From Haematobia irritans (taxonomy: Eukaryota > Arthropoda > Insecta > Diptera > Muscidae), in contig NC_134398.1 of assembly GCF_050003625.1 (NCBI RefSeq), positions 79,764,003 through 79,828,002 of the forward strand: a DNA stretch of 64,000 bases, written 5' to 3'. The first letter of the stretch is position 1. The number at the start of each line of letters is the position of its first letter. Positions 22,930 to 33,393 of this stretch are shown here, piece by piece. Position numbers and translations under genes: made by a program. Under the pieces are notes generated by a model that searched no databases, was not told where the DNA came from, and saw nothing but the letters and a program-made list of their open reading frames with translations.

Positions 22930-23490
22930 TTAGGATTTCCAGATGTACTGGTTCCCCCGTATACGTGTTTGTTTTTTAAATGTACTGTAAAATTCGCCTA
23001 TCGGGTAACGACCCGTTATAGGAGATAACAGGAGTGGTATCTGACATCTTGAGAACACTAGTTTGCGGGTTGAGTTTAAATGGGGCGATTCTCCCATCGT
23101 ACATTTTCCATCATAAAGGATTTCTCCAGATTTTAGTTCCCCTGGAATATGTAAGGTAGTTCCTAGCCTTGCTAACTCATGCGAACCGCTATTCCCTGGT
23201 ATGTTCCTGTGGCAATGCATCCGTATTAAGTGAAGATTGTACTGCTCAGCCATCCCATTTGGAGATTTGCGGCAGTCGATGATCGTTTTCGAGTTAAGGA
23301 ACACAGAGTCCAAGGATTTTATTGCAGTATATATTAATGCCAACATTTGTTGGAACAGTACTTCTCAGCAAATTTGTCATCTCTTTTATTGCTAATATTT
23401 CGGCCTGTCACCAAAGTTTCGCTTTTTTAAATTTCGGGTCTTTAGAATATACTCCGAAATTCGCGTGCCCACCCAATTTGCAGACACCGG
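22930..23490 (-). pseudogene. LINE RNase H domain relic
   Basis: The minus strand encodes the C-terminal half of a LINE-type RNase H: IKSLDSVFLNSKTIIDCRKS (usually preceded by a DSQ motif, lost here), EQYNLHLIRMHCHRNIPGNS (altered from the usual WVPGH-x-GIPGN) and HELARLGTTLHIPGE. A weaker match to the N-terminal RNase H part continues to about 23490 with stops. Such domains sit at the end of ORF2 in I/R1-group and some Jockey LINEs, where they remove template RNA. It is not part of the neighbouring LINE, which is on the other strand and of another group. Confidence 0.7.
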
Positions 23491-23771
23491 TGCATAAATC
23501 TAAATAACGTTTATTCCCAGGGGCCTGTGTGATTCACATGTCACTGTTGGGAATTAGAGGTTCGAGTTTTTTTAAGCGGTTTCGCCAGAGAATAATCCAC
23601 TAGGTTTGGTACGTCTGGCTTTATTTTAAGGACCAAACTTTGAATATTTTGCCTTAACCGTTTTTTTTGCCAACTGGATGAAGGTGGTTAACACTACTAT
23701 CACTGTTTACCATCCTATTCGCTTAGGGCAACTACCCCGAATAGTACATGCAACTAATCTTTTCTCTAGTA
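23491..23771. other. Spacer
   Basis: No gene or repeat recognised. Confidence 0.3.
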
Positions 23772-24728
23772 CACACTGAAAAATACGGGGAACCGTTTTC
23801 CATTGCAAAATGAACTAAACTGTAGTAAAATTGACCATGATTTAGCCTTTAAGATTTTTTTCTGCTTGTCTAGTTGAAAATTCTCTTAAATTTTAGTCTA
23901 TCTATGGCATTGTATTTTAGTTTAATTTTACACCACCAAAAGATATTTATACCCCTACCAAGTTGAAAAACATGTATAATAAATAATAAAATTTGGTTAA
24001 CATTCTCTTTAAAATATCAACGAATAAACTATTTTTAAATAAATCTTTCAAAAAACAGTGTTGTTGTTGATGTGAAGGACATAAAAAAATAATATTTTAG
24101 TTAAAAGCCAAAATTTTAAAAGAAAACTTTCCAATTCTCTATTAAATTATACGCTGAGGGAAATATAAAAATTTGTCCAAATTCATTTAGGGTTACTCTT
24201 AAATTAAATATTTTTTTTTTACATTAAATAAAAACAACAAACAAACAATTTCTAATTAAATAAAAACATTAAATTGGTTTCCAAAAAATCTAATTAAATA
24301 TATAATAAAATAAAAAACTAAATATTCTGGTTAAAAGAATGTTAATGAAACTTTACCAATTCACTATTAAATTATAAGCAGAGGTGTAAAAAAAAAAGTA
24401 TTCCAATTGTTCTGGGGTTATTCTGAAATTAAAGATTTATTTATTTATTTTTTGTTTCCAAAAAATTTGATTAAAGAAATAACACAACGAAGGTATTAAA
24501 AATTGTGTTTTTGGGAATATAAAGGTCATACAAAAGTAAATATGTTAGTTAAAAGAAAGCCGAATTTTGAAAGAAAACTTACCAATTTTCTATTAAATTA
24601 TGCGCCGAAATATAAAAATTTGTCCCAATTCTATAAAACAATTTCAATATATTTTCCATTAAATATTGAACATTCTTAATGACTTTTTTCTAAGCTCCCG
24701 ATCACCATCGTACATCTCATCGCCAAAG
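23772..24728. mobile_element. CACTG-type element, left part
   Basis: It starts CACACTGAAAAATACGGGG after TA (23770-23771). The first 200 bp match 63473-63660 closely (for example TTCCATTGCAAAATGAACTA and ATACCCCTACCAAGTT). It then has three diverged units of ~220 bp (starting about 24098, 24330 and 24550), each with ACTTTACCAATTCNCTATTA or close variants. The right end is not found here because the second LINE is inserted; related sequence resumes at about 27950. Confidence 0.55.
24098..24650. repeat. ~220-bp diverged tandem repeat
   Basis: Three units share a block on the plus strand like AAACTTACCAATTTTCTAT followed by GCNGAAATATAAAAA. On the minus strand the block reads as a splice donor, AATTG|GTAAGTTT. 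The same block occurs at 27962-27995 next to an exon-like segment. Confidence 0.5.
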
Positions 24729-24784
24729 TTTCATGAAACTACTCATTCTTATGAAAATGAAACTACTCAGTTGGGCAATTTAAA

Positions 24785-27238
24785 ATGATAATTGAAGCAG
24801 TTTTCAATGAACACGGAAGTGATCCATTAGTTTTAGTTGGGGACTCAAATATAGATCTACTCCAAGAATCCTTATGCAGTGAGTTGCTTGCAGTAATACA
24901 AAGTTTTGGTTGCGAAAATGTCCATAAAATGGTGACAAGACCCGCAAGCAAGTCGCGCATTGACCATGTTTTTAGCAATTTTGTGGGGAGGATTTATGTT
25001 GGTTCCGTTGAGTGCAGTTTGTCTGATCACAATCTTATATACTGCAAGATTAAGGCAAAAATATCTAGAAATGATCATACTGAAGTAGTAAAGCGTTATT
25101 GTGATTATCGAAAAGCTGAAAATTATTTGCTGAATGAGTTGCCTTCAGATTCAGATTTTGATTCGCTAACTGTATCGGAAAAGATGGAAGAACTTATTTC
25201 ATGTATGGAAAGATCAATTAAACTTTCAACAACTGAGACCAAAACTAGAAAACATGCTAGATTTATGATGACACCATGGATCAATGGAAATTTACAACAG
25301 ATGATTCTTATGAAAATGAAACTACTCAAAAAGAGGCGGAAGGGAGAGAAGAATCCAATAGTAGATATATCCTTGAAACGTATTAGCAAGGTTATAAGTG
25401 TGGCGAACAGGAGAAGTAGAGATTTGTATTATAGTGAGGGTATTGATCGAGCGGCAAATGATCCCAAGCGGGGCTGGAGTTTCATAAATGAAGTTCTTGG
25501 TAGAAAGAAACGGAAGGAAATTCGACTTATTGATAGTCGAGGTGAGAACGTGTTGGGTAATAATGAAAAGGCTAACCATTTAAACACATTCTTTCTTAGT
25601 TCAGTTGAGGATTTAAAAAGAGGTATTGAGATCTTTCCTAGCGATAATGTTAATTCACTACGTAGTCTGACCCATGTACATAGTACTTTCTCCATAAATC
25701 CCATCGAAAGTGATTGTTTAATAGAAGTTATAAATTCTTTGAAAACGAATAAAAGCCCTGGTCATGACAATATATCGCCAAAGTTTATTAAAAGGTGTAG
25801 TAATGCGATTGTACCCCATTTGGTAAAAATTTTTAATGAAATGGTTAGCACATCCATGTATCCAGATATCTTAAAGATGCATCGAATTGTACCTATACCA
25901 AAGGCAGTAGATACGAGTTCCGTTAGAAACTACAGACCTGTAGCAGTTTTATCTACATTAGATAAAGTGTATGAGAAAATTATTTACGATAATTTATTTT
26001 CGTACTGTATGGAAAACCGTTTATTGTATGATTATCAATACGGATTTAGACGCGGATGTGGAACTGAGGAGGCAGTACTTAGTGTCATGAAATATATATG
26101 TAGTGGTTTGGATAATGGTTTCAACGGAGTTGCGGGAATATTTTTCGATTTTTCTAAAGCGTTCGATCTGGTAGATCATCAGTTATTGCTTGAAAAAATG
26201 TGTTATTACGGAATTCAAGGGAAGGAGTTGCTTTTATTTAAGAGTTATTTATCACATAGAAAGCAGTATGTCGATGGATCGCGGAGTTTTATAGGTTCAG
26301 TTATTCACGGAGTTCCACAGGGAAGTTGTTTAGGACCTTTACTATTTTTGATATATATTAATGACTTAAAAAATCTTCAACTCAGTGGTAAACTTATTCT
26401 GTACGCTGATGATGTATGTTTATTTTATCCGTATAATTTTGATATTTCATTAAAGACAGCTATAGAGAGAGATTCGGCGTTGCTTTTCGAATTCGCAATA
26501 CTGAACAGGCTTATTTTGAATCCAGAGAAGACGAGGCTGATAAGATTTCGGCCTAATCCTTCAGTCAATAATGAGTTTAGTGTGCGTATTAACGGAGAAC
26601 TGATTCGGGAGACTAATTCTGTGAAATATCTAGGTGTTATTTTACAAAGTAATCTGAGGTGGGATTCGCATATTGAGGCTTTAAAGATGAGAATTGCACC
26701 CGCCATTGGAATTTTGTACAAGATAAAGAACAAATTTGATACTAGTACGAAACTTAAGATTTTTTCTGGCCTAATACAATCACATCTGAATTATATAGTT
26801 ACAGCTTATGCTTATAATAAAACCAACAGTATATTGAAATCACTACAATCCATGCAAAACAAAGCGTTACGAATTGTATATAATTTGCCATCGAACTACT
26901 CCAGTTTGACATTATTTAAAGATGTTGCAAAAACTACTTTGCCAATCAATGGGTTATATAAATACAATATCCTTAAATATGTTTTTAGATCCATTTTTAA
27001 AATCGGTTACCACACAACGCATTTTTCTCAGAACCAAACGATATTCAATACAAGGAATGGAATAAATTTGCGAGTACCAAGATGTCATCTGGAAAAGACA
27101 AAACAACGTATAGATTACATTGGCGGGATAACCTATAATAGGTTACCCGTAGAACTAAAGGCATGTTTTCCAATATCGAGATTTAAAATGCTATGTAAAA
27201 GATATATTTTTAATAACTATGAATCGCTTCTGCTCTAA
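24785..27238 (+). CDS. LINE ORF2 (endonuclease end, reverse transcriptase)
   Basis: A frame of 817 codons with no stop, of the Jockey superfamily but not close to the LINE at 14678-22749. Endonuclease end: LVLVGDSNIDLL (residues about 15-26), RIDHVFSNF and SLSDHNLIYC (about 78-87). Reverse transcriptase: VRNYRPVAVLSTLDKVYEKI, YGFRRGCGTEEAV, FFDFSKAFDLVDH (about 455), HGVPQGSCLGPLLFLIYIND and LILYADDVCLFY (YADD, about 540). A C-terminal domain follows (ALRIVYNLPSNYSSLT, RLPVELKACFPISRFK). The reading frame is uninterrupted, so the insertion is young, but the copy cannot move on its own without the endonuclease start. The listed start is merely the first ATG after the truncation. Confidence 0.92.
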   Translation: MIIEAVFNEHGSDPLVLVGDSNIDLLQESLCSELLAVIQSFGCENVHKMVTRPASKSRIDHVFSNFVGRIYVGSVECSLSDHNLIYCKIKAKISRNDHTEVVKRYCDYRKAENYLLNELPSDSDFDSLTVSEKMEELISCMERSIKLSTTETKTRKHARFMMTPWINGNLQQMILMKMKLLKKRRKGEKNPIVDISLKRISKVISVANRRSRDLYYSEGIDRAANDPKRGWSFINEVLGRKKRKEIRLIDSRGENVLGNNEKANHLNTFFLSSVEDLKRGIEIFPSDNVNSLRSLTHVHSTFSINPIESDCLIEVINSLKTNKSPGHDNISPKFIKRCSNAIVPHLVKIFNEMVSTSMYPDILKMHRIVPIPKAVDTSSVRNYRPVAVLSTLDKVYEKIIYDNLFSYCMENRLLYDYQYGFRRGCGTEEAVLSVMKYICSGLDNGFNGVAGIFFDFSKAFDLVDHQLLLEKMCYYGIQGKELLLFKSYLSHRKQYVDGSRSFIGSVIHGVPQGSCLGPLLFLIYINDLKNLQLSGKLILYADDVCLFYPYNFDISLKTAIERDSALLFEFAILNRLILNPEKTRLIRFRPNPSVNNEFSVRINGELIRETNSVKYLGVILQSNLRWDSHIEALKMRIAPAIGILYKIKNKFDTSTKLKIFSGLIQSHLNYIVTAYAYNKTNSILKSLQSMQNKALRIVYNLPSNYSSLTLFKDVAKTTLPINGLYKYNILKYVFRSIFKIGYHTTHFSQNQTIFNTRNGINLRVPRCHLEKTKQRIDYIGGITYNRLPVELKACFPISRFKMLCKRYIFNNYESLLL

Positions 27239-27489
27239 TAATTAATTTTTATTTATTTTTCTGCACTAGTTTTACCTATAGTATTTACTATATTATTATT
27301 ATACTTTGAATTTGGTTAGCAATATTAATTGTTAGCATCTCTTATACATACATATATAGTTTTTGGTTTTTTTATCTGAACATTATGAAATAATTTTTGC
27401 CAATTTGTCCCAATAATGCCTTCTTGGCGCGGGACCATATATATAAGGAATTATTAATTAAATTGTTCAATAAAATCACATAAAAAAAA
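27239..27489 (+). other. Second LINE 3' UTR and poly-A tail
   Basis: AT-rich 3' UTR of about 230 bp, with a GCGCGGGACC phrase at about 27427-27436, then AATAAA and eight A residues. Confidence 0.7.
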
Positions 27490-27684
27490 TAAAATATGCA
27501 TTTGATATTCAATACATAAATTACATTTAATTCAAATAATTCAGTAAATATATTATTACATAAAATAATTGATTAAACATTAAACTGTATTTTATATTGA
27601 ACTAGTATAATAAAGACAAACTTATTATTTAACTTATTATTAAAAAATCCATTAGGTAAAAAACTTAAAAATTAAATTTAAAAA
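27490..27684. other. AT-rich spacer
   Basis: No gene. It may be the part of the CACTG-type element that lay to the right of the LINE insertion. Confidence 0.3.
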
Positions 27685-28020
27685 TTATATGTATCTTAAA
27701 ATTTTTTGAAGTTTTTCCACGCGATCCTTTGCATGTGCAAAATGTTGTTGAACCACTTGGTTGATTTTTGTATACTCCGAATTGTTAAATTTGCTGTTAA
27801 ATTTGAACTGCATCGCTAAGTCATCTATTAATACTCTTTTTACTGCTGGACGAACAAAACCAGACAGGTCGGATTCTCTTATTCTACATAGGAGACGTTT
27901 CTAGAAAATATTTATAAAAATAACAATATAAAAAAATATGATAAAAAAACAAAACAAGGTAGAAACTTACCAATTCTCTAGCGAAAAATAAAAAAAAAAA
28001 CACTTCAACTCACCTTCGCT
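27685..28020 (-). CDS. Candidate spliced gene end
   Basis: On the minus strand a terminal exon (27900 down to the stop at 27687-27685) of exactly 72 codons follows an acceptor TATTTTCTAG. It reads KRLLCRIRESDLSGFVRPAV, then KRVLIDDLAMQFKFNSKFN, and ends HFAHAKDRVEKLQKILRYI. Upstream are two donor-like sites, AGAATTG|GTAAGT (about 27970) and GCGAAG|GTGAGT (about 28012), with an acceptor-like CGCTAG between them. A 7-nt exon or alternative splicing is therefore possible. The basic/helical composition looks like real protein, but I recognise no family. It could be the gene of the CACTG-type element starting at 23772, split by the second LINE. Confidence 0.4.
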
Positions 28021-28033
28021 ACCGGCACTCAAA

Positions 28034-28470
28034 TGTAGATGTGTAACGCGGAAGCTTTATGAGATGTTCTAATCTACATATTTACTACATTATACATTTA
28101 CAACAATATAATTTTTCACTGGATGAATACTTTTATTTATAATTGTACCCATTATTAAAATATTCGTATGTTTCTCCCAACTCTTTTACTCATCACTCTT
28201 TCACTCACTTCTTTATTTGATCATTTATACTTGCAATGTACAAAATTCTCTTACAACAAAAATATTTACATGTTTATTTTCTCTTTATATTTTGTTACAA
28301 TAGCAATGACATGTTTCACTTTATTTTTCTTTGTTCATTTACCATTTTATGATTTTGAGTTGTAATCTTAGTTGCCTATAAATACAGGAGTTGTACTATG
28401 AATTTGTCATTCTTTTTGCGGCTGTTAAGCAATAAAGATCATAAGCCTTAAATACCCTGCGTATTATTTT
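28034..28470 (+). other. Possible LTR-like promoter/polyadenylation module
   Basis: It begins TGTAACGCGGAAGC. A TATA box (CCTATAAATACAGG, about 28374) is followed by AATAAAGATC (about 28432). Short spacing between TATA and AATAAA is typical of an LTR, and TGTTACGCGGAAA recurs at 30052. No tRNA primer site or matching second end was found. Confidence 0.25.
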
Positions 28471-28939
28471 GGGGGAGTATAGAATAAAAACAAATTCCTC
28501 GGTAGTAGACCAGACTAGACGATTACGTCTGTTGTGGGCTCTGTCGCATAAAAAGTAGGCGAATTTGACGATTTACGACTGTTCAGCCTCACATAAAATA
28601 GTATTAACTGCTGCGAATTACTTTCTCATGCTCAACGGGAGACTGCATTGCCTGCCCTTCTCTCTCCCTACTACAGATGTGATTTTTGGTGCATTTTTGT
28701 TTGCCGTTATTTAAAAACTAAACTATGACGAAAATTTTTCCAAACTTCGGCTGTAGCCACTTTACAACATTTTGTTTACCGTTATGAGAAGATAAGACAA
28801 TGACCAAAGTTCTTCCAAACTTCGCTCTTACCCCCTTTTTGTAATTTTGTACGCAAAGTCATCATTTTTGTACCACAAAACTTCTTCCAAACTTCGCGTG
28901 TACACACTTTTTATAATTGTTTTTATTCTTCACATAATA

Positions 28940-29859
28940 ACAGGTTGGCTGATAAGTTTTATTCTTCATATCGGGCCGTTTTGCCGCGATTTCGACCTTC
29001 AAACGCTCCAATAACGCCATATAATAGTCACTGTTGATGGTTTTTCCTTTCTCAAGATAATCGATAAAAATTATTCCATGCGCATCCCAAAAAACAAAGG
29101 CCATTACTTTGCCAGCGGACTTTTAAGTCTTTCCACGCTTTGGAGACGGTTCACGGGTCGCTGTCCACTCAGCCGACTGTCGATTGGACTCAGGAGTGTA
29201 GTGATGGAGCCATGTTTCATCCATTGTCACATATCGACTGAAAAACTCGGGTGTATTACGAGTTAACAGCTGCAAAACCGCTCAGAATCATCAACGCGTT
29301 GTTGTTTTTGCTCAAACGTGAGCTCGCGCGGCACCCATTTTGCACAAAGCTTCCGCATATCCAAATATTGATGAATGATATGACCAACACGTTCCTTTGA
29401 TATCTTTAAGGCCTCTGCTATCTGGATCAACTTCATTTTATGGTCATTCAAAGTCATTTTGTAGATTTTTTTGATATTTTTGTCGGTAACCACCTCTTTC
29501 GGGCGTCCACTGCGTTCACCCTCCTCCGTGCTCATTTCACCACGCTTGAATTTTGCATACGAATCAATTATTGTTGATTTCCCTGGGGCAGAGTCCGGAA
29601 ACTCATTATCAAGCCAAATTTTTGTTTCCATCGTATTTTTTCCCTTCAGAAAACAGTATTTTATCAAAACACGAAATTCCTTTTTTCCATTTTTTTATAA
29701 CAATAACAAAAGTTGCTTCACAATCTCACAAACTAATTGACTTACAGACATCAAATTTTGAAACGAATCATTTTAAAGTTGGTACTATATAAAAATAATA
29801 TGCATTTAATACTAGCGACGCCATCTATGTGTCAGACCGGGGACTATCAGCCAATCTGT
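28940..29859 (-). mobile_element. Himar1-like (irritans) mariner, internally deleted
   Basis: Left end ACAGGTTGGCTGATAAGT; right end, inverted, ACAGATTGGCTGATAGTCCC. TA is duplicated (28938-28939, 29860-29861). It is 920 bp against about 1.3 kb for a complete copy. The 3' third of the transposase gene is deleted right up to the TIR. Confidence 0.92.
28958..29690 (-). pseudogene. Himar1-like mariner transposase, broken
   Basis: The N-terminal part contains IKYCFLKGKNTMETKIWLD, the HTH region (GERSGRPKEVV, ALKISKERVGHIIHQYLDM) and WVPRELTFEQKQQRVDDSER. The first catalytic Asp lies in YVTMDETWLHHYTPESNR. Lesions seen are a one-base loss in the A run just after the ATG at 29688-29690, a frameshift after DDSER (about 29275), a TAA after KRGKT (about 29124), and loss of everything after AAKRPDMKNK, including the last two catalytic Asp. 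The subfamily (irritans, DD34D) is assigned from the close match of these motifs and the ends to Himar1. It is non-functional. Confidence 0.93.
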
Positions 29860-30294
29860 TATTCATCGTTTGTGCACTTATTGTAGAGTATTTCGCAAAT
29901 ATGTTCTTCCAAACTGCGCATGTACAAATCATTGCAGCTTTAAATTTCATATTTCATTCTGGGAAAATCGTCTTCTAAACTTCGCTTTCATTTTTCATGA
30001 AACTTTACTCACAAAACTTATTCTATAATTCCTATCAAATATTCACTCAAATGTTACGCGGAAATTCGCCTCTAAAGTGTTAAGAATAATTATAAGTTAT
30101 TCGCTTGTGGTATAAACTCCCTCATGTTCCTGAAAACTTTATGAAAAATATTTATTTATTATTCGCGGAGATGAAAGTTCTTCCGAAATACTTCAAATTG
30201 TTTGCAGTGATACAACACCTCATCCAGACTAATAAAGCATCCGCAAATAAGAAACACACACGCACAAACCACTGAAAGAACAAAAATAAAAGCA

Positions 30295-31166
30295 CCCACC
30301 CGACCAAAGTGCCGAGAAATTGCGAAGGTTCGCTAAAGCGAACATTTTTCGAAATAAATTTACGCGCACATTATTCGAGAAAAGTTCGATAATAGAAAAA
30401 TTTCGAACGTTCGTTGTTTCGAAGTAATAACGAATATTTTTCGGCTTATTTGTTGGTGTTTCGCCATGTTTGTTTTTGACAAAAACAGTGATTAAAAAGT
30501 CATTTCAGTTTAAGAAATTGTTAAGTGCGGGTGAAGTGTCTTAGCGAATCTAAAAGAGGTAAGTAATTTATTTATATATATTTTAAAAAACTACAAATTT
30601 TCTTTCATGATTAATTTTCAGATGTATCCAGGAAAATGTTACTCATTGATTATAGTCCTTTTCCATGGCATAGCCCCGACCGGCTTAATAAGAAATTCCT
30701 CGCAAAGAAGTCAATGCAGTGCCTTAAATCACTTTAAATGTAAATATTTTAAGTATTTTGTTCGCAACACTAATATCTATATTATTTTGTATTATAATTA
30801 TCTATATTGTGTTGTAATAAAATAAAAACAAACTTGAACATTTTCTTTTACTACACAACTTATAATGGGAACAAAATGGGAATAAAACAGTATAGAAAAC
30901 CTTCGAAAGCGGAATTATATCGAATACGAAAACGAATTCGAAATAGATTCGTTAACGATCAATTATAGATATCGCGAAACCTTCTTTAACGAATCACTAG
31001 CAAGCCTTCGAAAACGAAGAGTTTGCTGGCAGTAACAGCACGACAGATGAACGTTTTTCGAAATTTTTTCGAACCATTCTCGATATCGTTTTCGATAGTT
31101 TTCTTCGAGAAAAACCCGAGAATATTTCTATATCGAATACGATAACGAACGTTGTGGTCAGGTGGG
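30295..31166 (+). mobile_element. TIR element (CCCACCYGACCA ends) with intron-like segment
   Basis: Left end CCCACCCGACCAAAG; right end, inverted, CCCACCTGACCACAA. No clear target duplication. The flanking interior is rich in TTCGAA/TTTTCGAAA and ATATCGA motifs in both orientations. The centre (30480-30840) is different: see the spliced candidate at 30555-30825. Confidence 0.55.
30555..30825 (+). CDS. Spliced small ORF candidate inside TIR element
   Basis: A consensus donor, AAAGAG|GTAAGTAA (30559), and acceptor, TTAATTTTCAG (to 30621), define a 63-bp intron. The next base starts ATGTATCCAGGAAAATG, a 67-residue frame ending CVVIK, with AATAAAATAAAA overlapping the stop. The upstream exon would be 5' UTR. 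No family match; the protein is rich in aromatic residues near the end and may be only the tail of a deleted transposase gene. Confidence 0.35.
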
Positions 31167-31500
31167 ATTCCACTTTGCCAAGAAAGATCTCTGTATTAGG
31201 CATTAGTTCATCGCTTCAGCTGACAATTTACTGTAAAAACAATATTCATAAAGGCACATCTGTTTAAGAACAATGCAACGTTTAACTTAAAATTAGCAAA
31301 AACTCAAAATATCCAAAATTCAAGTAGTTAATTTTCTTAGAAGATGCGAGAAATGAACTAAAATTCTGGAAAATTCTTGTTATAAATTATAGTAAAAATC
31401 TGCTTAAAATTACAAGACACTTTTTTGTGTGTGCTGCAACATCTTTAATAAAAATTAAAGACGAAGATTTGAAAATGGTTGATACAACTGATAATTTAAT
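31167..31500. other. Spacer
   Basis: No gene recognised. Confidence 0.3.
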
Positions 31501-32092
31501 TGGGTAGACTTTCAGGTATAGGTATAGCCGCCGCACATCTTGTAGTAGTAAATACCATCCGATTGAAATTTGGCCGGTTGAAATTTGGCTCCCTAATTAC
31601 CATGCGAGAATTAGTTCATGTCGGTCCGTAATTATTTATAGACTCCTCTATATGAAACAATTAAGAACTAAAGAGAGAAGTATATGCTCTCTAATAACCA
31701 TGCAAAAAGTTGTCCACATAGGAAAAAGTTTCATCTGATCCGGTTAAAATTTAGCCCTCTAATTACCATGCGAAAATTAGTTCATATCGGTCCGTAATTA
31801 TTTATATACTCCTCTATATAAATCTATTAAGAATTAAGGAGGCTTATGTAGGTAAATCGATTAAGAACTAAGGAGGCTTATGTAGGTAATTATTGTTCTT
31901 TTTATCAACATAGATTCCATATGGACTAACATACAATTTAGAAGGCAATGTTAAGAATATTTAATATACGTTGACATCGGTAACTGTTACCACTATTCAA
32001 GTTATTCGATTGCGGATGATAGCTTTGGTGGAGGGTACATAAGAGACGGCCTGGCCGAACTTTCGGTCGTATTTACTTGTTTTTTTTTTTTT
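31501..32092 (+). mobile_element. Old HINE-1 copy
   Basis: Diverged 153-bp-like units (TAATTACCATGCGAAAATTAG, GTCCGTAATTATTTATA) are followed by the conserved 3' end: TGGAGGGTACATAAG, then GGCCTGGCCGAA and CGGTCGTATTTACTTG before a T run. The 5' half is missing. Confidence 0.7.
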
Positions 32093-33009
32093 TTTTTACT
32101 TTGACATTATATATCATTATTTTGTGACAAAATTACTTTCTGTGTTACAACTTGAAACTAACACATAATCACGTAAAATTTTTTATCATTTCACAATATG
32201 TCATTTTTGTGTTCTGGTATGATTGGTTCTCCCAATTAAGTTTTGTTGTATCACGAATAAATTTTGAAAATGTAATCTGTGTTATTTCTTTCGAAAAATT
32301 TTTAAAATTTCATTTACTAAACCATGCAGTTGAAGTTCAGTATACGAAAAAATGGATTTTGCGTTACGAAACCTAGTCACAAAATGCTTCATTGCACATG
32401 AAAAATAAACCAGATCCACATCCATCCTATTGCACCTCAAATAGAGATAAATGTACGCATATTGGAAACAAAGATAGTAGTTTTAGCAATGTTGGTAGGT
32501 CGTGAAGACTCTACTGCGTATTCCAATCACTGATTTTGATCATTGTAAATTTGACGACATTTCGTTCGACAAGAAATGCTGAAAACCAGCCTTGCATCCA
32601 CCCATCACAAACCCACTACACACTACATGAACGTTAAATCAACAATTTCTTCTCTTTTTTGTCCCTGTGAAAAACGCCCAACTTCTGGAGTTGTCGATGT
32701 TCGTTTAGAGCAATTGACTTGCATTTGTATGCAAACTACAATGCTGAAAGCAAAGCTTCACTTACGCTTAACGTATATATCTACAATTGAACTCTGGACA
32801 GTGATTTTAAATGTCAAAATCTAGAGGAAAAGTATATACTTTTTTGTGATGAATATTGATTTTTTATAAATTCATAAAGACTGACTCAAGAAAATCCTTT
32901 TTTGGCTAATTGCATCTTCCCTCATATCTTTCTCACTTCCACGAGGTTTTTTAGTTCTTAGCACATTTTTATGTAATACGAACAATGTAGAAGAAATTAT
33001 TCGATTTTA
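32093..33009. other. Spacer with T run
   Basis: No gene recognised. The frames at 32152-32376 and 32576-32824 have no support. Confidence 0.35.
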
Positions 33010-33170
33010 TAATAATACCCTAAACCACGTAGTGATCAGGAATAACCTCCTAAGTCGGTCTAGCCCTTGGTGTCTGTCCGTCCGTACGTCCATGTATTTG
33101 TTCGAAAGACTTCGGTCGCAATTATCAACCCATTTTGATGAATTTTGGTATTTGGAGTTATTTTGGCACA
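33010..33170 (+). mobile_element. HINE-2 fragment
   Basis: Start of the second Helentron-like family: ATACCCTAAACCACGTAGTG, AGTCGGTCTAG, GTCCGTCCGTACGTCCATG and CGGTCGCAATTATCAACCC. It matches 60877-61080 with internal loss. Confidence 0.7.
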
Positions 33171-33393
33171 AAGAACGAAAATTTTCGTTTAAAGTACGAA
33201 TTTTGTCATTGTTTTACAACTAAAGAAGCTTTTCATTAAAAGTACGAAATATTTCGTTCTTTTTACGAAAAAAGGTACCAGATATACCGGTATGAAATGA
33301 GCGTGTTTTATGTGGCATCTTACATTTTTGGATCTTTCTCATAGCTTTCAAACGGTCAGAATTTTTTTGTGCTACATTTAACATTACTGCCAT

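Larger units (their letters stand above)
24729..27489 (+). mobile_element. Second LINE, 5'-truncated, otherwise intact
   Basis: It runs from the truncated 5' junction to AATAAA (27469-27474) and a short A run (27482-27489). It lacks ORF1 and the N-terminal half of the endonuclease. The 5' junction carries an exact 25-bp copy (24745-24769) of an internal ORF2 segment (25304-25328), and a 12-bp part of it again at 24733-24744, as if reverse transcription jumped twice before ending. Confidence 0.8.
28730..30200. repeat. Diverged repeat with TTCTTCCAAACTTCGC
   Basis: The phrase TTCTTCCAAACTTCGC or a near match occurs at about 28736, 28823, 28884, 29905, 29966 and 30180, 60-90 bp apart once the mariner at 28940-29859 is removed. 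Each is followed by TGTAC/TTACCC-like sequence. This looks like an old tandem repeat. No coding. Confidence 0.5.

Noticed and set aside
25123..26733. Minus-strand frames within the second LINE
   Set aside because: They are shadows of the intact ORF2 on the plus strand.
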